Source of the DNA: Pseudoscleropodium purum
Taxonomy: Eukaryota > Streptophyta > Bryopsida > Hypnales > Brachytheciaceae
DNA length: 64,000 bases
Assembly (NCBI GenBank): GCA_963969395.1
Contig: OZ017803.1
Span: 11,780,001 to 11,844,000, forward strand
Direction of reading: 5' to 3'
Shown: positions 1-10,800 of the stretch, one piece after another
Position numbering within the stretch: position 1 is the stretch's first letter
Layout of the letters: each line of letters starts with the position of its first letter
Made by a program: the position numbers and the translations under genes
Notes under the pieces: generated by a model
Told to the model about the DNA's origin: nothing
The model's database searches: none
What the model saw: only the letters and a program-made list of their open reading frames with translations

Positions 1-504
1 TAACGATTGATGAGCATCGCGATTGAACGAACCGCACCACAGACAGCGAAGGACGACGCCAAAGAACTCAACGACGACACTGACCCTGCATGGTTTTGTT
101 CCCCAGGGTCTAAATAGAAACCCGCCGGGTATGAGAGATATTTCAGTTGGCCGGGTTATAGACTAGCGGCACACTCCCTGCGGGACCCGGCCCGGGCCCG
201 CACTTAAGCTTAAACCCTACAAAGGAGATATGATCATCCATCTTGGTCAGATCGTCGAGATAGGGTGAATGCGGGCAGATAGTATGCAAGTCGGAAGCTG
301 TGGGCAGGGCGGAGCCAGGCTGACGGGCAGCCAAGGATACGAAAACTAGGGCCGCACCTTATCCAGACTCGTGAGGACCTACATAACAAGGGAACAACGA
401 AGGCTGCCGCAGTGTTTGCTTCGAAGGGTTTGGGGGTTCCGTCGGTTGCATTTTGCAGTTTCGTTGTGCTTGTTTGTTTTGCTGTTGCGAGATCATCCGT
501 AGCA

Positions 505-1374
505 ATGGCGGCGACAAGCATGACTATGGCTGTGGGCAGCACGCGGTTCGCCGTCGTGTCGACCCGCGCGGAGAGCAGTTTGAGCCGTAATGGCAGTGCA
601 TTGAGCATGGCCGCGCCCTTGGCAGGACCGTCAGCCATGTCGTGCACCTTCTCGGAGTTGTCGTCGTCGAAGAGGAGTTCTGTGAACTCTTCCATTGTGG
701 CGAGAGCCGCGGAGGTGACGGAGTACACCTTCGGAGAGGTCGAGACCAAGGAAGATCCCGCTGCCGCTGATCCGGTCCCTGAGCAACAGGGCCCCAAGTT
801 GTACGTCGGCAACCTGCCTTGGACGTGCGACAGCGCGCAGCTAGCTGAAATCTGCCAGGATTTTGGTACTGTGGAGGAGGTGGAAGTCATTTACGACCAG
901 GAGTCTGGCAGGAGCCGAGGGTTCGCTTTCGTGACGATGGCGAGCAACGAGGACGCGCAAGCGGTTATCAACTCGTTGGACGGAACCGATATGGGAGGAA
1001 GGGCTTTGAGGGTGAACTACCCGCAGTCGAACAGGGATAAGCCCCGTTTCGAGAGGGGCGAGAGGCCCGATAGAAGGAGTCCGCTGGGAGGCAGCCGCAG
1101 GCCCTCCGACGACCCGAACAAGCTGTTCGTGGGCAACTTGTCATGGGGCTGCGACGAAGGCGCCCTGCACCAGCTGTTTTCAGACTTTGGGAAGGTGGTG
1201 GACGCCAAGGTTGTGTATGACAGAGAATCGGGTAAGTCGCGTGGTTTTGGGTTTGTGACTTTGGAGAATGCTAATGACGTGAGCACAGCCATAGAGAACC
1301 TCGACGGTGCTGATTTTGAGGGGAGGCAATTGAGAGTGAACTTGGCCGGTGACAAGCCCCCTCCCAGGTTTTGA
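505..1374 (+). CDS. Chloroplast ribonucleoprotein with two RRM domains (cp29/cp31 type)
   Basis: This is a predicted 289-residue RNA-binding protein. Residues 1-70 are rich in Ala, Ser and Arg with few acids, as in a chloroplast transit peptide (MAATSMTMAVGSTRF start). An acidic stretch follows at about 70-95. RRM1 is at about 99-174 (RNP2 LYVGNL, RNP1 RGFAFVTM). A linker rich in Arg, Gly and Pro joins RRM2 at about 207-281 (LFVGNL, RGFGFVTL). This order matches the nucleus-encoded cpRNPs that bind and stabilise chloroplast mRNAs and support RNA editing. The frame is open upstream to 412 without an ATG, so ATG 505 is the first usable start; an upstream exon ending at the CCGCAG near 410 is an alternative. 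It has no introns, unlike typical land-plant cpRNP genes. A second copy lies inverted at 17716-18579. Confidence 0.88.
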   Translation: MAATSMTMAVGSTRFAVVSTRAESSLSRNGSALSMAAPLAGPSAMSCTFSELSSSKRSSVNSSIVARAAEVTEYTFGEVETKEDPAAADPVPEQQGPKLYVGNLPWTCDSAQLAEICQDFGTVEEVEVIYDQESGRSRGFAFVTMASNEDAQAVINSLDGTDMGGRALRVNYPQSNRDKPRFERGERPDRRSPLGGSRRPSDDPNKLFVGNLSWGCDEGALHQLFSDFGKVVDAKVVYDRESGKSRGFGFVTLENANDVSTAIENLDGADFEGRQLRVNLAGDKPPPRF

Positions 1375-2690
1375 GCGGAGTTTCTTTGCAGACTCTGGCT
1401 GTCGCCTTCATGGCTATGTTTAGTCTAGGTTTTATGGTTTTTTCTCGTTGACTTATACAAGGCAGGATCTCCCGGACCGGGTTGTAAGGAATAGGGTAGA
1501 TTTTATTCAAGGATGCTAGTGAGCCGCTGCAAGTCTTGAGGCAGTGGTTATTAGGATTTCCTGGATGCTGGGTGAAGACCCGGAGCTCAATTGTAAAATT
1601 TCCTATACAATTCGACAATTTTGTCGTCGCCTTTAGGATTTCCATTTCTGTGTCAGCATTGTGGTTTGATGAGGCTGACATGTTATGTTGTCCATGAGGG
1701 GTGCCTGCTTCCTCGTTCTCCGTTTCTCATTTTCACTGTTTCGCAACCTGTACGGTCTTTATATGCCGGTGACCTATGGAAGGCGATTTTCTTTACCTTT
1801 GTTCGTGGATGGTTTCTTTTGGATTTTGAAGCCCCTACGATTGTCCTAATTTTTGCAATGTCGCGGAAGTACTTTTCCTTCCCTTTTTCGATTCTGCTTG
1901 TTTGGTCCGTCAGCTATGAATGGTCTTTGTTTCTATGCGGCCCGGACATCTGTGACTTCGATCGTGGCCCTGCACCTGTTGAAGGAGGGTTACTCTTTTC
2001 CCAATTGCTGTTATTTTCATGATTGTGTTTAACCAATTTGTTGCAATTTCAAGCAGACATGTGTTACACTTTGGTTGTCCGTTCATATCTCTGTTCAGAA
2101 TGAAGGAAATCCATCCAGATTATGGTGCATATCCATCCAAATTCAGTGTGTTTGGTGGTGTACCTACAAGCAGAATCGAAAAAGGGAAGGGGAAGCACTT
2201 CCGCAACATTACAAAACTAGGGAAAGGGGCTCCGCCCGATCTATGGCAAGCCCGGGGTGAAAGTTGTACCCTAACGCAAACGGGTTTCTCAAAATTGTAG
2301 CCATTTCTGAAGCGGGCTCCTCAAAAACCAAGCTGCACCCGGAATTTGCACATGCAGCAGTTCTGATACAGAGAGGCATCATCTTGCTGTCACTTTGTTA
2401 TGAAGAGTGGCTGTGGAGCCTTGGAAAAGGATTAGTGCTCGCCTTGAATCAAGCAACAGTCTCCCGTTAATGCAACATTCTTTTTGTGTAAATGCATCTC
2501 TTATTGGGCCATTACAGCGAGCATGACTGGGGTTTGGCCAAGCCCGTCACACATTCTCAAATTATGAGCATGGGCTATCTGCATTCGTATTGCATTTTGA
2601 CAGTGAGATCCTACTGTCCGCATTGTCAAACAGGGGTTTTGCATATTGAAGAATGGATTCTTTTTCATCCAATTTTTTGTATGCATTCTT
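1375..2690 (+). other. 3' flank / UTR of cpRNP gene, shared by three loci
   Basis: No convincing coding sequence is present. About 1375-1690 is strongly similar to the reverse complement of 17353-17715 and to a third fragment at 15195-15525. The open frame at 1621-2022 is best read as chance in UTR or flank, because it matches no family I recognise. An internal inverted pair (1848-1903 with 2167-2222, about 56 bp, with roughly eight mismatches) could fold into a long stem. Confidence 0.55.
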
Positions 2691-2691
2691 A

Positions 2692-3497
2692 TTAACCCTT
2701 CAAGATTATGACTATGTTTTCACCAAGAATGCTCCAAAATGCCATTTTTAGTACAAGTACCAAATCTTTAAAAAAAAACATTCTTGGGCACACGTAACCA
2801 TAGGATCTTGTGGTACATTGGTTTGAGAAGATGTAGAAAAAATTTCAGAATTTTCCATCATATAGATTGCAAGATATTAACATTTGATTGGATATATTTT
2901 TTTTTGGCCTTGCAAAAAATCGGGTAGTTGCCATTCCTAAGGTCATATGCATATGAAAAAATGTCCAAAATGGTGGTTACTCTTTTGATTCATTCTTCAT
3001 TTTTATTTATGATATGTCAATCTTGATGGTTGTAATGTTGTAATAAAAAATTTACACCCAATGTTTTTTATTTTTTTTCAAAAATATTGAAAATTAAGTT
3101 AAATAAAAGATTTGAAAGTTTATTTTAGAGTAGAGATTCCATAATTACTTGCAAACTAAAACTCCTCATAACATTCATCTCATTAATCACAATAGAATAA
3201 TTCAAATCTTCTACACAAATATAAATCTACAAAACCAATTTCAAATTTTTATTTCTTAAAAAAATGATTTTAAAGAATTTTTTTGAGTTTCTTGCACTCC
3301 GTTGAAAATGACATATCATACAATAACTTTTGAACCATGTAGTCAAATGTTATAAAAATTGTTGTGCCTTAAAGCTACTCCTTAGACACATGTTGTTTGA
3401 AATTTTCAAAAATAAAAAATAAAAATTTCATTTGTAGTGAACTGCCCCAAAATGCTATATTCTCAAAAAAAAGTGTGTTCAAGGTTTTAGGAGTTAA
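2692..3497. repeat. AT-rich element with TTAACCC ends, copy A
   Basis: It begins TTAACCCTTCAAG and ends TTTTAGGAGTTAA, which are roughly inverted. The interior shares several motifs with copies at 3570-4533 and 22255-23446: GGATCTTGTGGTAC, AGATTGCAAGATATTAA and GGTTGTAATGTTGTAATAA. There is no coding potential. It is probably a non-autonomous terminal-inverted-repeat element; no target duplication could be defined, so the class is unknown. Confidence 0.5.
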
Positions 3498-3569
3498 TGC
3501 TATTTTGAGACCAATGAATTTAGGTAAAATTATTTAAGTTGTTTTTTGCTTCATAAATAATAGGGGTAG

Positions 3570-4533
3570 TTAATCCCTAAAGGACCATTATCCCTTTTGG
3601 GGACAAATGCGTTTTTGGGCTGGTATCTACAGGCTGAATTTTTGTCATGATTTTTTGATACTTTTTTTTGAAGATAGAAAAATTGATAAGCTTTATGAGA
3701 GTATAATTTTTTTTCACAATCGGTGCCCAGGAACAATAGTTATGACCAAATAAGCTCAATCGAGGGGATGGGGGGCAGTCCGGGCAGCAAAAAAAATTGC
3801 AAAAATTTGAATTCTTTTTTAAAATATTTTTTTCCTCATAGATTATATTTTTTTCTATTTGAAAAGACTTGATTCATTTCATTTGGATTTGTTATGAGAA
3901 AGTTATAGACATTCTTGTTTCTCAGGTAGTTAGAGCATCTTCTTAAAAAAAATAACTTGTAGGAATGTAGGATTCACTTTTGAATGCAATTTTTCAAATT
4001 TTTCAATTCTTTTTATTTTTTATGATTTAGTTTATTTGCTAGAACAATCTCACTATTGGGATTAGTGCATTTTAATTCCATCTAAAATATATGAATATTT
4101 TAGATTTTCCTTCTATCTCGTACCTACTTCTACTTAACAATTTTTTTTAAGAATGAAAATTAAGTTTTTCTGAATGTTTTTTTCTTTCCCTAGAGTCTCA
4201 ACTCAATTCTCTACTATAAAGATCTAAAGCTCAAAACTCTATAGTGCAAAAATTTTCAGTTAAAAATGTTCAAAGTCAAAAAATCCAGTCCCACAATGTG
4301 TTGAAAAACTTGTTTTTTCCACTTTAAACGCAAATATCTTGCAATTTGTGCAGTGAAAAATTCTGAAATTTTTTCCACACTTTTTCATACTAGTGAAGTG
4401 TAAGATCCTATAGTTAGATATGAAAAAAAAAAATTTAATTTAAAAAAAAATTTTTTTTTTTACTCTTTGCTATAAAAATGTCAGTTTTTAGTGTTTCTTG
4501 GCAGAAAAAAGGCCTCGATCCTTTAAGGGTTAA
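3570..4533. repeat. AT-rich element with TTAACCC ends, copy B
   Basis: Its left end TTAATCCCTAAAGGACCA is identical to the reverse complement of the right end of copy C (near 23429-23446). Its right end is CTTTAAGGGTTAA. The right half (4317-4420) carries the reverse complement of the family motifs for the GATCCTATAG and AATATCTTGCAA blocks. It is non-coding and very AT-rich, with long A and T runs. Confidence 0.5.
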
Positions 4534-5030
4534 CTGATCCCTAGAAGACAAAGCCTATTGAAATGTTCTTGTAATTGCACATTATTAGAAGAAAATAATA
4601 TTTTTCACAAACCAAAAACAAATCAAATTTTGGGCCATTATTTGACAATTTGCATTGGGCCATTTATACCAGTAAGCATGTTGACATCAACATTTGTTTC
4701 AAATGTTACAAAATTCTACAAATTCATTCTATTAGGCATCATCATGATGTTATTGAAAGATTTTTCAAGTTGCACAATTTAATAAGGATGGGCCAAGTGA
4801 ATCCTACTTGGATTATAAATTGCAAACACATTGTATTCATCCCTAAATCCAAAATTCTTTACATAAGCATTTTTATATGAATGTCAATTTGCAAATTGTT
4901 TAGTTTTTCCTCTTAAGAAGTGCAATTTACAGTCAATTTCCTTAGTGACTTACACGAATTGCATCGCGAAGTCTTGTGCAGATTGTGGAAGCAAGAAGTT
5001 TTCTAGGAAGCAAGAAATATACGCCATAGC
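4534..5030. other. AT-rich spacer
   Basis: Non-coding, AT-rich sequence. Short overlapping open frames (4558-4880) have no recognisable domain and match no codon pattern of neighbouring genes. No RNA gene or repeat was recognised. Confidence 0.4.
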
Positions 5031-5035
5031 CAGCA

Positions 5036-7860
5036 TGTCGGAGATGGAGTGTTCGGATCTTACGCCGGGGAATCCTATCTCGCAAGACGGTAGTCTCCGA
5101 GCGTTTCGCTACTCTCAATTCTCTGCGTGTCCTAGTACTCCTTTCAACACAGCAAGCAAATAATTTCCACTGTGGAACTTAGTAGCAATCATCCTTCTTG
5201 TGTGAATTTTTGTGAGAAGGACAATTGCTCTTGTTTAATTGGATGTTTCTCCATCGTTATACTTGGCGAGTTGAAACATGTTGGAGTGTTTGTATATGTG
5301 TGCTTGAATTCATCACTACACAGGAGAGTGAGGAGATTTAGTTCATAGCGTCGTACTATTTGGATCTAGACCCTGGTCGAGTGTCGCTTACAAATTCTTC
5401 AAAATCGTTCTCACATTGCTCGTTGGATACGGTAATCTGTGGAAATGTAAATCGATTTAATCAGAGAAATGGATGATTGACTTCTTAGGGCTACTGTTAG
5501 TAGAAACTTTAAACTTCGTCGTGATTAATGGAGGCCATTTCAGTAATAGAGATTAGCGCTGTCGTATTTGATGCAATATTGAATTTGTTTCAGGAAACAG
5601 TTCTGTTTCAGGCATTCAGGAAGATTCTGGGGTGAATCTGGAAGGTGAATACATGAGGCACTGATCTCGTTAGCTTAATGGAGTCAGTGATCTCGTTAGT
5701 CTTAAGGAAATGTATGATTATTCACTGTCACGAAAAACGGCGCTCAAGAGCGTTCTTGATTTGAAGCTCAATGTCAATGTTAACCTTTTCCAATTTTTAA
5801 AATATTACATCTGAGAGTTTACATCTCAAGGACACAGGGTATTCAAAAGAAAAGACACAATTGCAGAACTACTCAGCAAAAACGGAGTTCAGAAACTCGA
5901 GTCTGGAATACTGGCCCGTTATAACTAACAATGCATAAAGCAAACCTCGACCTCTTTGGAGGTTCTTGGGTTACTGACGCTAGGTCAAGCTTTTAATTGT
6001 GTCTTGTTATCGACTCTGAAAATGCAGTGCCGGAGTGTCTTCAGTCGCAGTTCCATCTCTCCGCTTCCTTAGCGACTTCACCACTTCTGGAGCTCGAGGA
6101 TCACAATCCTGGCCGTCTTGGAGGACCTTCATCAAGCTTGCTAAATTCATCGACGAAGTCCGATGCATTTGCTGAGGGTGATGAATGCAATTCAGAATGT
6201 GCAGAGCATCTACAACATGGCGAATCTTTCTCGGACAGCCTCGGGCTCTCTCTCTTCGATGCATATTCTTGGTCAAAGAAATGTGAAAGCAGCCCTCGGC
6301 GTGCCTGTTGTGATCATGGGATGCGTGAAGAGGAGGCGCAGGTTTCTAATGTCGGTGTATCAGTTTCAGCGTAACAAGCTTCGCGTGTGCATTACCCCAT
6401 TCAGGATCGGTAGCCCTCGGCGAATATATTGTGATTCTCGGTTTCTTGAGGAGGAGACAAAAGTGTTGGATGTTGAATTATTATCTTCAAATCAACAAGC
6501 CTCGTATCTGCTGTCTCCTTAACAGCCTTTGCAATCGACACCTCAGGCATTCGACTCTGGTTATGCAATTTTTGAGATCTCAGCTACTGTGCTTCGGAAA
6601 GAGGAAAACAAATCGATACTGGTTTGTGAAGTTCGTTTGACCATGTAATTCTGGAATTTGTTCTTCTTGCAAGAATCTGTTAATCAGACACTAATTTGTT
6701 TCTTCGATTCGCGTCCTGTGGCACTGTCTGACTACGTAGTCTTCTATATTTAGTTGTGTATGGAAGGATCGGAACTAACTTGTTTCGTCTGCATTGTCCA
6801 GAAAACCGCTGTGGAACCGAAAAAGAGTCTTCCGTTACTGGCAGTGAAGCAAGGGTGCCGTGCAGTAGATGTTGATGATATATGTCAGAGGTGGCATAGC
6901 AGAAGAACTGCGCCTGTTGCTACCGCTACTCCAAGCTCTTCAGCAGTATTGGCTTGCCCTCGGAGACTCCACAGGATATAATTAGGCCGCGTACTTCGCA
7001 TGCGTTGGATTCAGATCACTTTCGAGGTCAACCAACTGGTGCTGAACCAGTGAATCCAGGTCCTTTCACAGCGAATCAGATGACTTCCGCAGCAGTTGAA
7101 GAAGATGCTGACATCGTACCGAAGTACCAAGATAGAAGAAGGATAACTCTTTCCGCGATTACTAAGATAAACTCGTTAGCAAATATTGGATTACCCTTGG
7201 AGTCAGAGCAATAAATCATTAATCCGAGCACTTCAGATGCAGACCTCTTTCGAGGCCAGACAACTTTTTTAGACCCACAGAATGTAAGTCCTTCAACCAC
7301 GGCCAACCAGGATATTGTAGCAGCAGTTGATGATACGGATATTGTGCGGAGGTGGCATAACAGAAAAAGGATTGCTCTTTCAGCTATTTCAAATCTAAGC
7401 TCTTCCTCAGACAATGACCCGTGCAAGAAGTTGAAACAGACACCCGAGAATGTAGTTGAATTGGGTACAGTACCCTGAGGTCCACTCCACTCTCAGCTGT
7501 TGGACGATGAGAATTGGAGTATGCCGCGGTATGGGCATGCCAGATCGTGTAAGGACACCATCTCTCCGAGAGGTGGCTCAGAAACGACCGAAGAGGATGT
7601 AAACGTCAACGACACCGCATACGATTGCTGTGATTCGAAACTCCTTCATAGAAAGCTGAAATATTCGTGCGCTAGGGCCTAGGGGTATAAAAAGTTTCCT
7701 GCAAGTTGTCACTGCACGACACGAACCTAGACTTGCCATTTCCAGCACCAATGAATTTGGTGTGTCAAAGCCAGAGCCTACGGAGAGTAACGGACTTCTA
7801 AAAGGAAAAATCGACCTGGAGGTAGTAGACAATGTACTATGGACGCATGGATAAAGTAGA
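5036..7860 (+). pseudogene. Unidentified, probably multi-exon or decayed locus
   Basis: Base composition is more balanced than the surroundings, and several same-strand open stretches look coding-like. One is a possible start at 5036 (MSEMECSDLTPG). A Ser- and acid-rich stretch lies at 5997-6374. At 6954-7450 there are two tandem protein repeats of about 70-80 residues, each ending in a similar block (DADIVPKYQDRRRITLSAI and DTDIVRRWHNRKRIALSAI). A weaker related block (DICQRWHSRR) lies near 6880. The two repeats share a frame but are separated by an in-frame TAA at about 7212. I recognise no family. It could be a spliced gene whose exons I cannot join, or a pseudogene. Confidence 0.3.
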
Positions 7861-10800
7861 ACTCGGTACGGCAGTCTGTATAGTTCTTACTATCAATCTA
7901 GTCTCCTTCAAGCTTTACATGCTTGCCTTGTGCAGTGAGAGATGTGAAATATTGTGCGCACAATTCACTTTCGTTTGTCAACTATAAGCCATGGCATTAC
8001 CGTATGTCGACTAAGTAGTGGATTCCAGAGTAGCCACTTCCATCATTCGAGGTTGTCATCGGGCAGAATTTGCCATGTGCCACACTAAAATTCCCAAGGT
8101 GGAGAATCGCCTTCCAATTTCCAAAAGTCGACTCATTTTTATGATTCATGATCGTAAGCTGTAAGCGTGAATCAATATGTACTTATATGGAAGGAACAAT
8201 TTAATAACCTTTACCAAAAAAATTGACCCTCCACACCTTTTGCATACAGTATCCAAATGTCATGTTATTTGGTACATCAGAACCTCCTTTCACTTGCCAA
8301 CAAGAAAATATGAAAATTTCATCACTCTTATAATATTAGTAACTAGGCACATTAATGGCAAGTTTTGAAGGTGCCAACCTTCATGCTAGATGACTCATTA
8401 ATGCAACAATTTCTAGCTTCCATTGATTGAATAGCAAAAGGTTGTAACACTTATCATTGAGTTCAATGTGAGCTCTCTAATGAACCTAAGCCAATACACT
8501 TTTCAACTACAACTTAGCATTATGTCCCGTGACCTTCTCAAGCCTTTCAAATCTTTCAAGTACAAAAAGAACCTAGAAACCTATCATCGTATGCCTTACA
8601 TCGAGAAAAATGGGAATTACTAAACCTACTTGTTGGAATTCATAGTGATCTGGTGACAGGAAGCTGGAAACTTGAAGAGGCAATAAAAAGTTGCAAGGAG
8701 AAAATTAGTGAACTTCCCAAAAGCATTCTCATTCCAAAATTTTCCTTACACACAACAGGCTGGTATTCACAAGTTCTTCTGACAATTGCTTCTGATACCA
8801 AAACACACACATTATGGGGTTATTCTCTACGACCAAGGCATGTAACTTCTGGGTGTCCATTTCAATCATACCGTGTAGCAAAAGATTGTACTTCGTGCAA
8901 CCTTACCTCACTGTTGAACTTTGGGGATTTTTTCCTCTTCAAAGCCCAGTTTTTCAGTTCATCTGAAAATGAAATGGTTGGAAAATTTGAGCCGACACCA
9001 ACTATCAGGTAGTCACCCACCAACACTCGTTGCAGGTGGGATAACTATCCTGGACTGGGGAAAAAAAGAACCTCAGTTTGACATTTCAAGGCTCGGTAAG
9101 ATAAAAGATAGTCTAGTATAAACTGTTGGGTATACTCAGGCTGAGACTTGCTTTTGCAATCCTTGATGGTAATCCACCAACATATGCCAACCTCCTGGGC
9201 ACATGAAACCCTCTGGCGGTAACTCATTGTTCTTTGCAAACTTGCGCATCTGCTTATAAAACAACTTGGAATTCTACCCTAATGAAAATTTAAAATAAAT
9301 TAGAGCTACTCATAAAGTTCGTCCTATGTATGTAACCAGGTGTGAGAGGAAGGTAACTAAGAAGAGTACAAAAGAAACACGGCACCAAACTCTATCAAAC
9401 CTCAATTTTGGTGCTCCAAGGAATTTCATCTTGTGTTTTTTCCAAATTCTAGTTCTTGTTTCACATTGCACACACTTCGTGATTAACTCTATTAGCAATG
9501 TAAAGAGGAGGGGATCATTGCAAAATGCAAGTGCAAAGTAAAATGGCTTTCTTCAAGTGGTCAAGTAGTTCCACTTTTATATCATGAACAAGAACCAACC
9601 ATTGAAGAATTTATGTCCAAAAAACCTAAAATACAACCTCACTATGGAAATAACTTGCACAATAGTCTAGAATTGCATTTGGGTGTACCTATTTTCAGCA
9701 CTTCAAAAATTCATAGTTTATTTATAGGATATTCCAAAAATGCATTCCAAGAGAAACTACCAACAAGACCCTAAGCAATATAAAAATGGAAACCATGCTA
9801 AATTAATTTTCTTATTCAAATGCTTTTATATATAGTTACTTTGGCTAATCACCTACAATTTGGTTTTGTCCTTTCTTGTTGGTAAGTAAATACACATAAT
9901 TAGTCATTGACATGTTAGAATCCGTGATGTAATGAAAAAGTTCATCTAGTAAGGTCAAATGAAAAAAAATTCCATTATCTTGGAATTGGTTAATTTTGTA
10001 TATTCCAATTCCTTCAAGTTAATTTGGAAATGTTCCAAATATGCCAATTCCAAATATAAAATCAAATTTCCTAATTTAATCATCCATGGTAGATAATTAA
10101 TAAGTTTCTATATTTTCCCCAAGTGACTCACTATGGGGTGGAAAAAGGTGCAATTGAACGTTGGTCCATTCTTCCAAGGCCCATGTAATGAAGGTCAAGC
10201 ATATTAGGAATGTTTTGAATAATTAGGGTCATTTTCCAAAAATCACATCATTGGCTTATTCCTAAACATTAGCGCTCAAAAGTCCACGTTGAACAAAGTG
10301 CTTCAGAGCAATGTTGAGGCCAAATGAAAGCTTGTGAATCTTCTGAAAAGAACTTGCGCCACGAAAGCTTTGTAAAACTGAAATAAGTAGCACACTACAG
10401 TACTTTGAAAAGATACAAGCTAAAATGTCAAAAAAACAATGAAAAACATGATCTGCTGCTTTGCACTTGCGACGTTGCATATCAATTGTTGCAGCAGCTG
10501 TGACAGCACTTGATCATCGCAGGAGCAGCTCATGCTTCCCCTGCGGCCCGCGATGAATTGCTCAGACCGGCGCACTTCCAACCGAGACCAATCTAGCAGG
10601 AATTGACTAAGCCGAAACAAATTTCAACCGTGGGAGACCATTTCTGGCAGCAGCACGTTCAACAGAGGAACGAAGAATGTGTACTGTCTGCTAATCGAGC
10701 TTTAGTCTTGTGCAATACTATCACAATGGCTTTTCTTGCATGTAGTTCTACTCTCGGTACGTCGAGCCTTCTTCTCATTATCGAAATGGCGCCTGTCATG

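Larger units (their letters stand above)
296..2695 (+). repeat. Left arm of inverted duplication carrying cpRNP gene
   Basis: This arm is similar, in reverse complement, to about 16660-18800. The shared part starts upstream of the gene near a GGCGGAGCCAGGCTGA stretch (about 310-325) and runs through the promoter side, the whole CDS and about 1.3 kb of 3' flank. It ends near 2690 in a shared GAAGAATGGATTC-type stretch. The CDS is more conserved than the flanks. Within the arm, 2167-2222 is an inverted partial copy of 1848-1903, so the left arm was rearranged after duplication. Limits were estimated by eye. Confidence 0.75.

Noticed and set aside
1621..2022. 133-codon frame after the first cpRNP gene, with hydrophobic segments
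   Set aside because: It lies in duplicated 3' flank and resembles no known protein.
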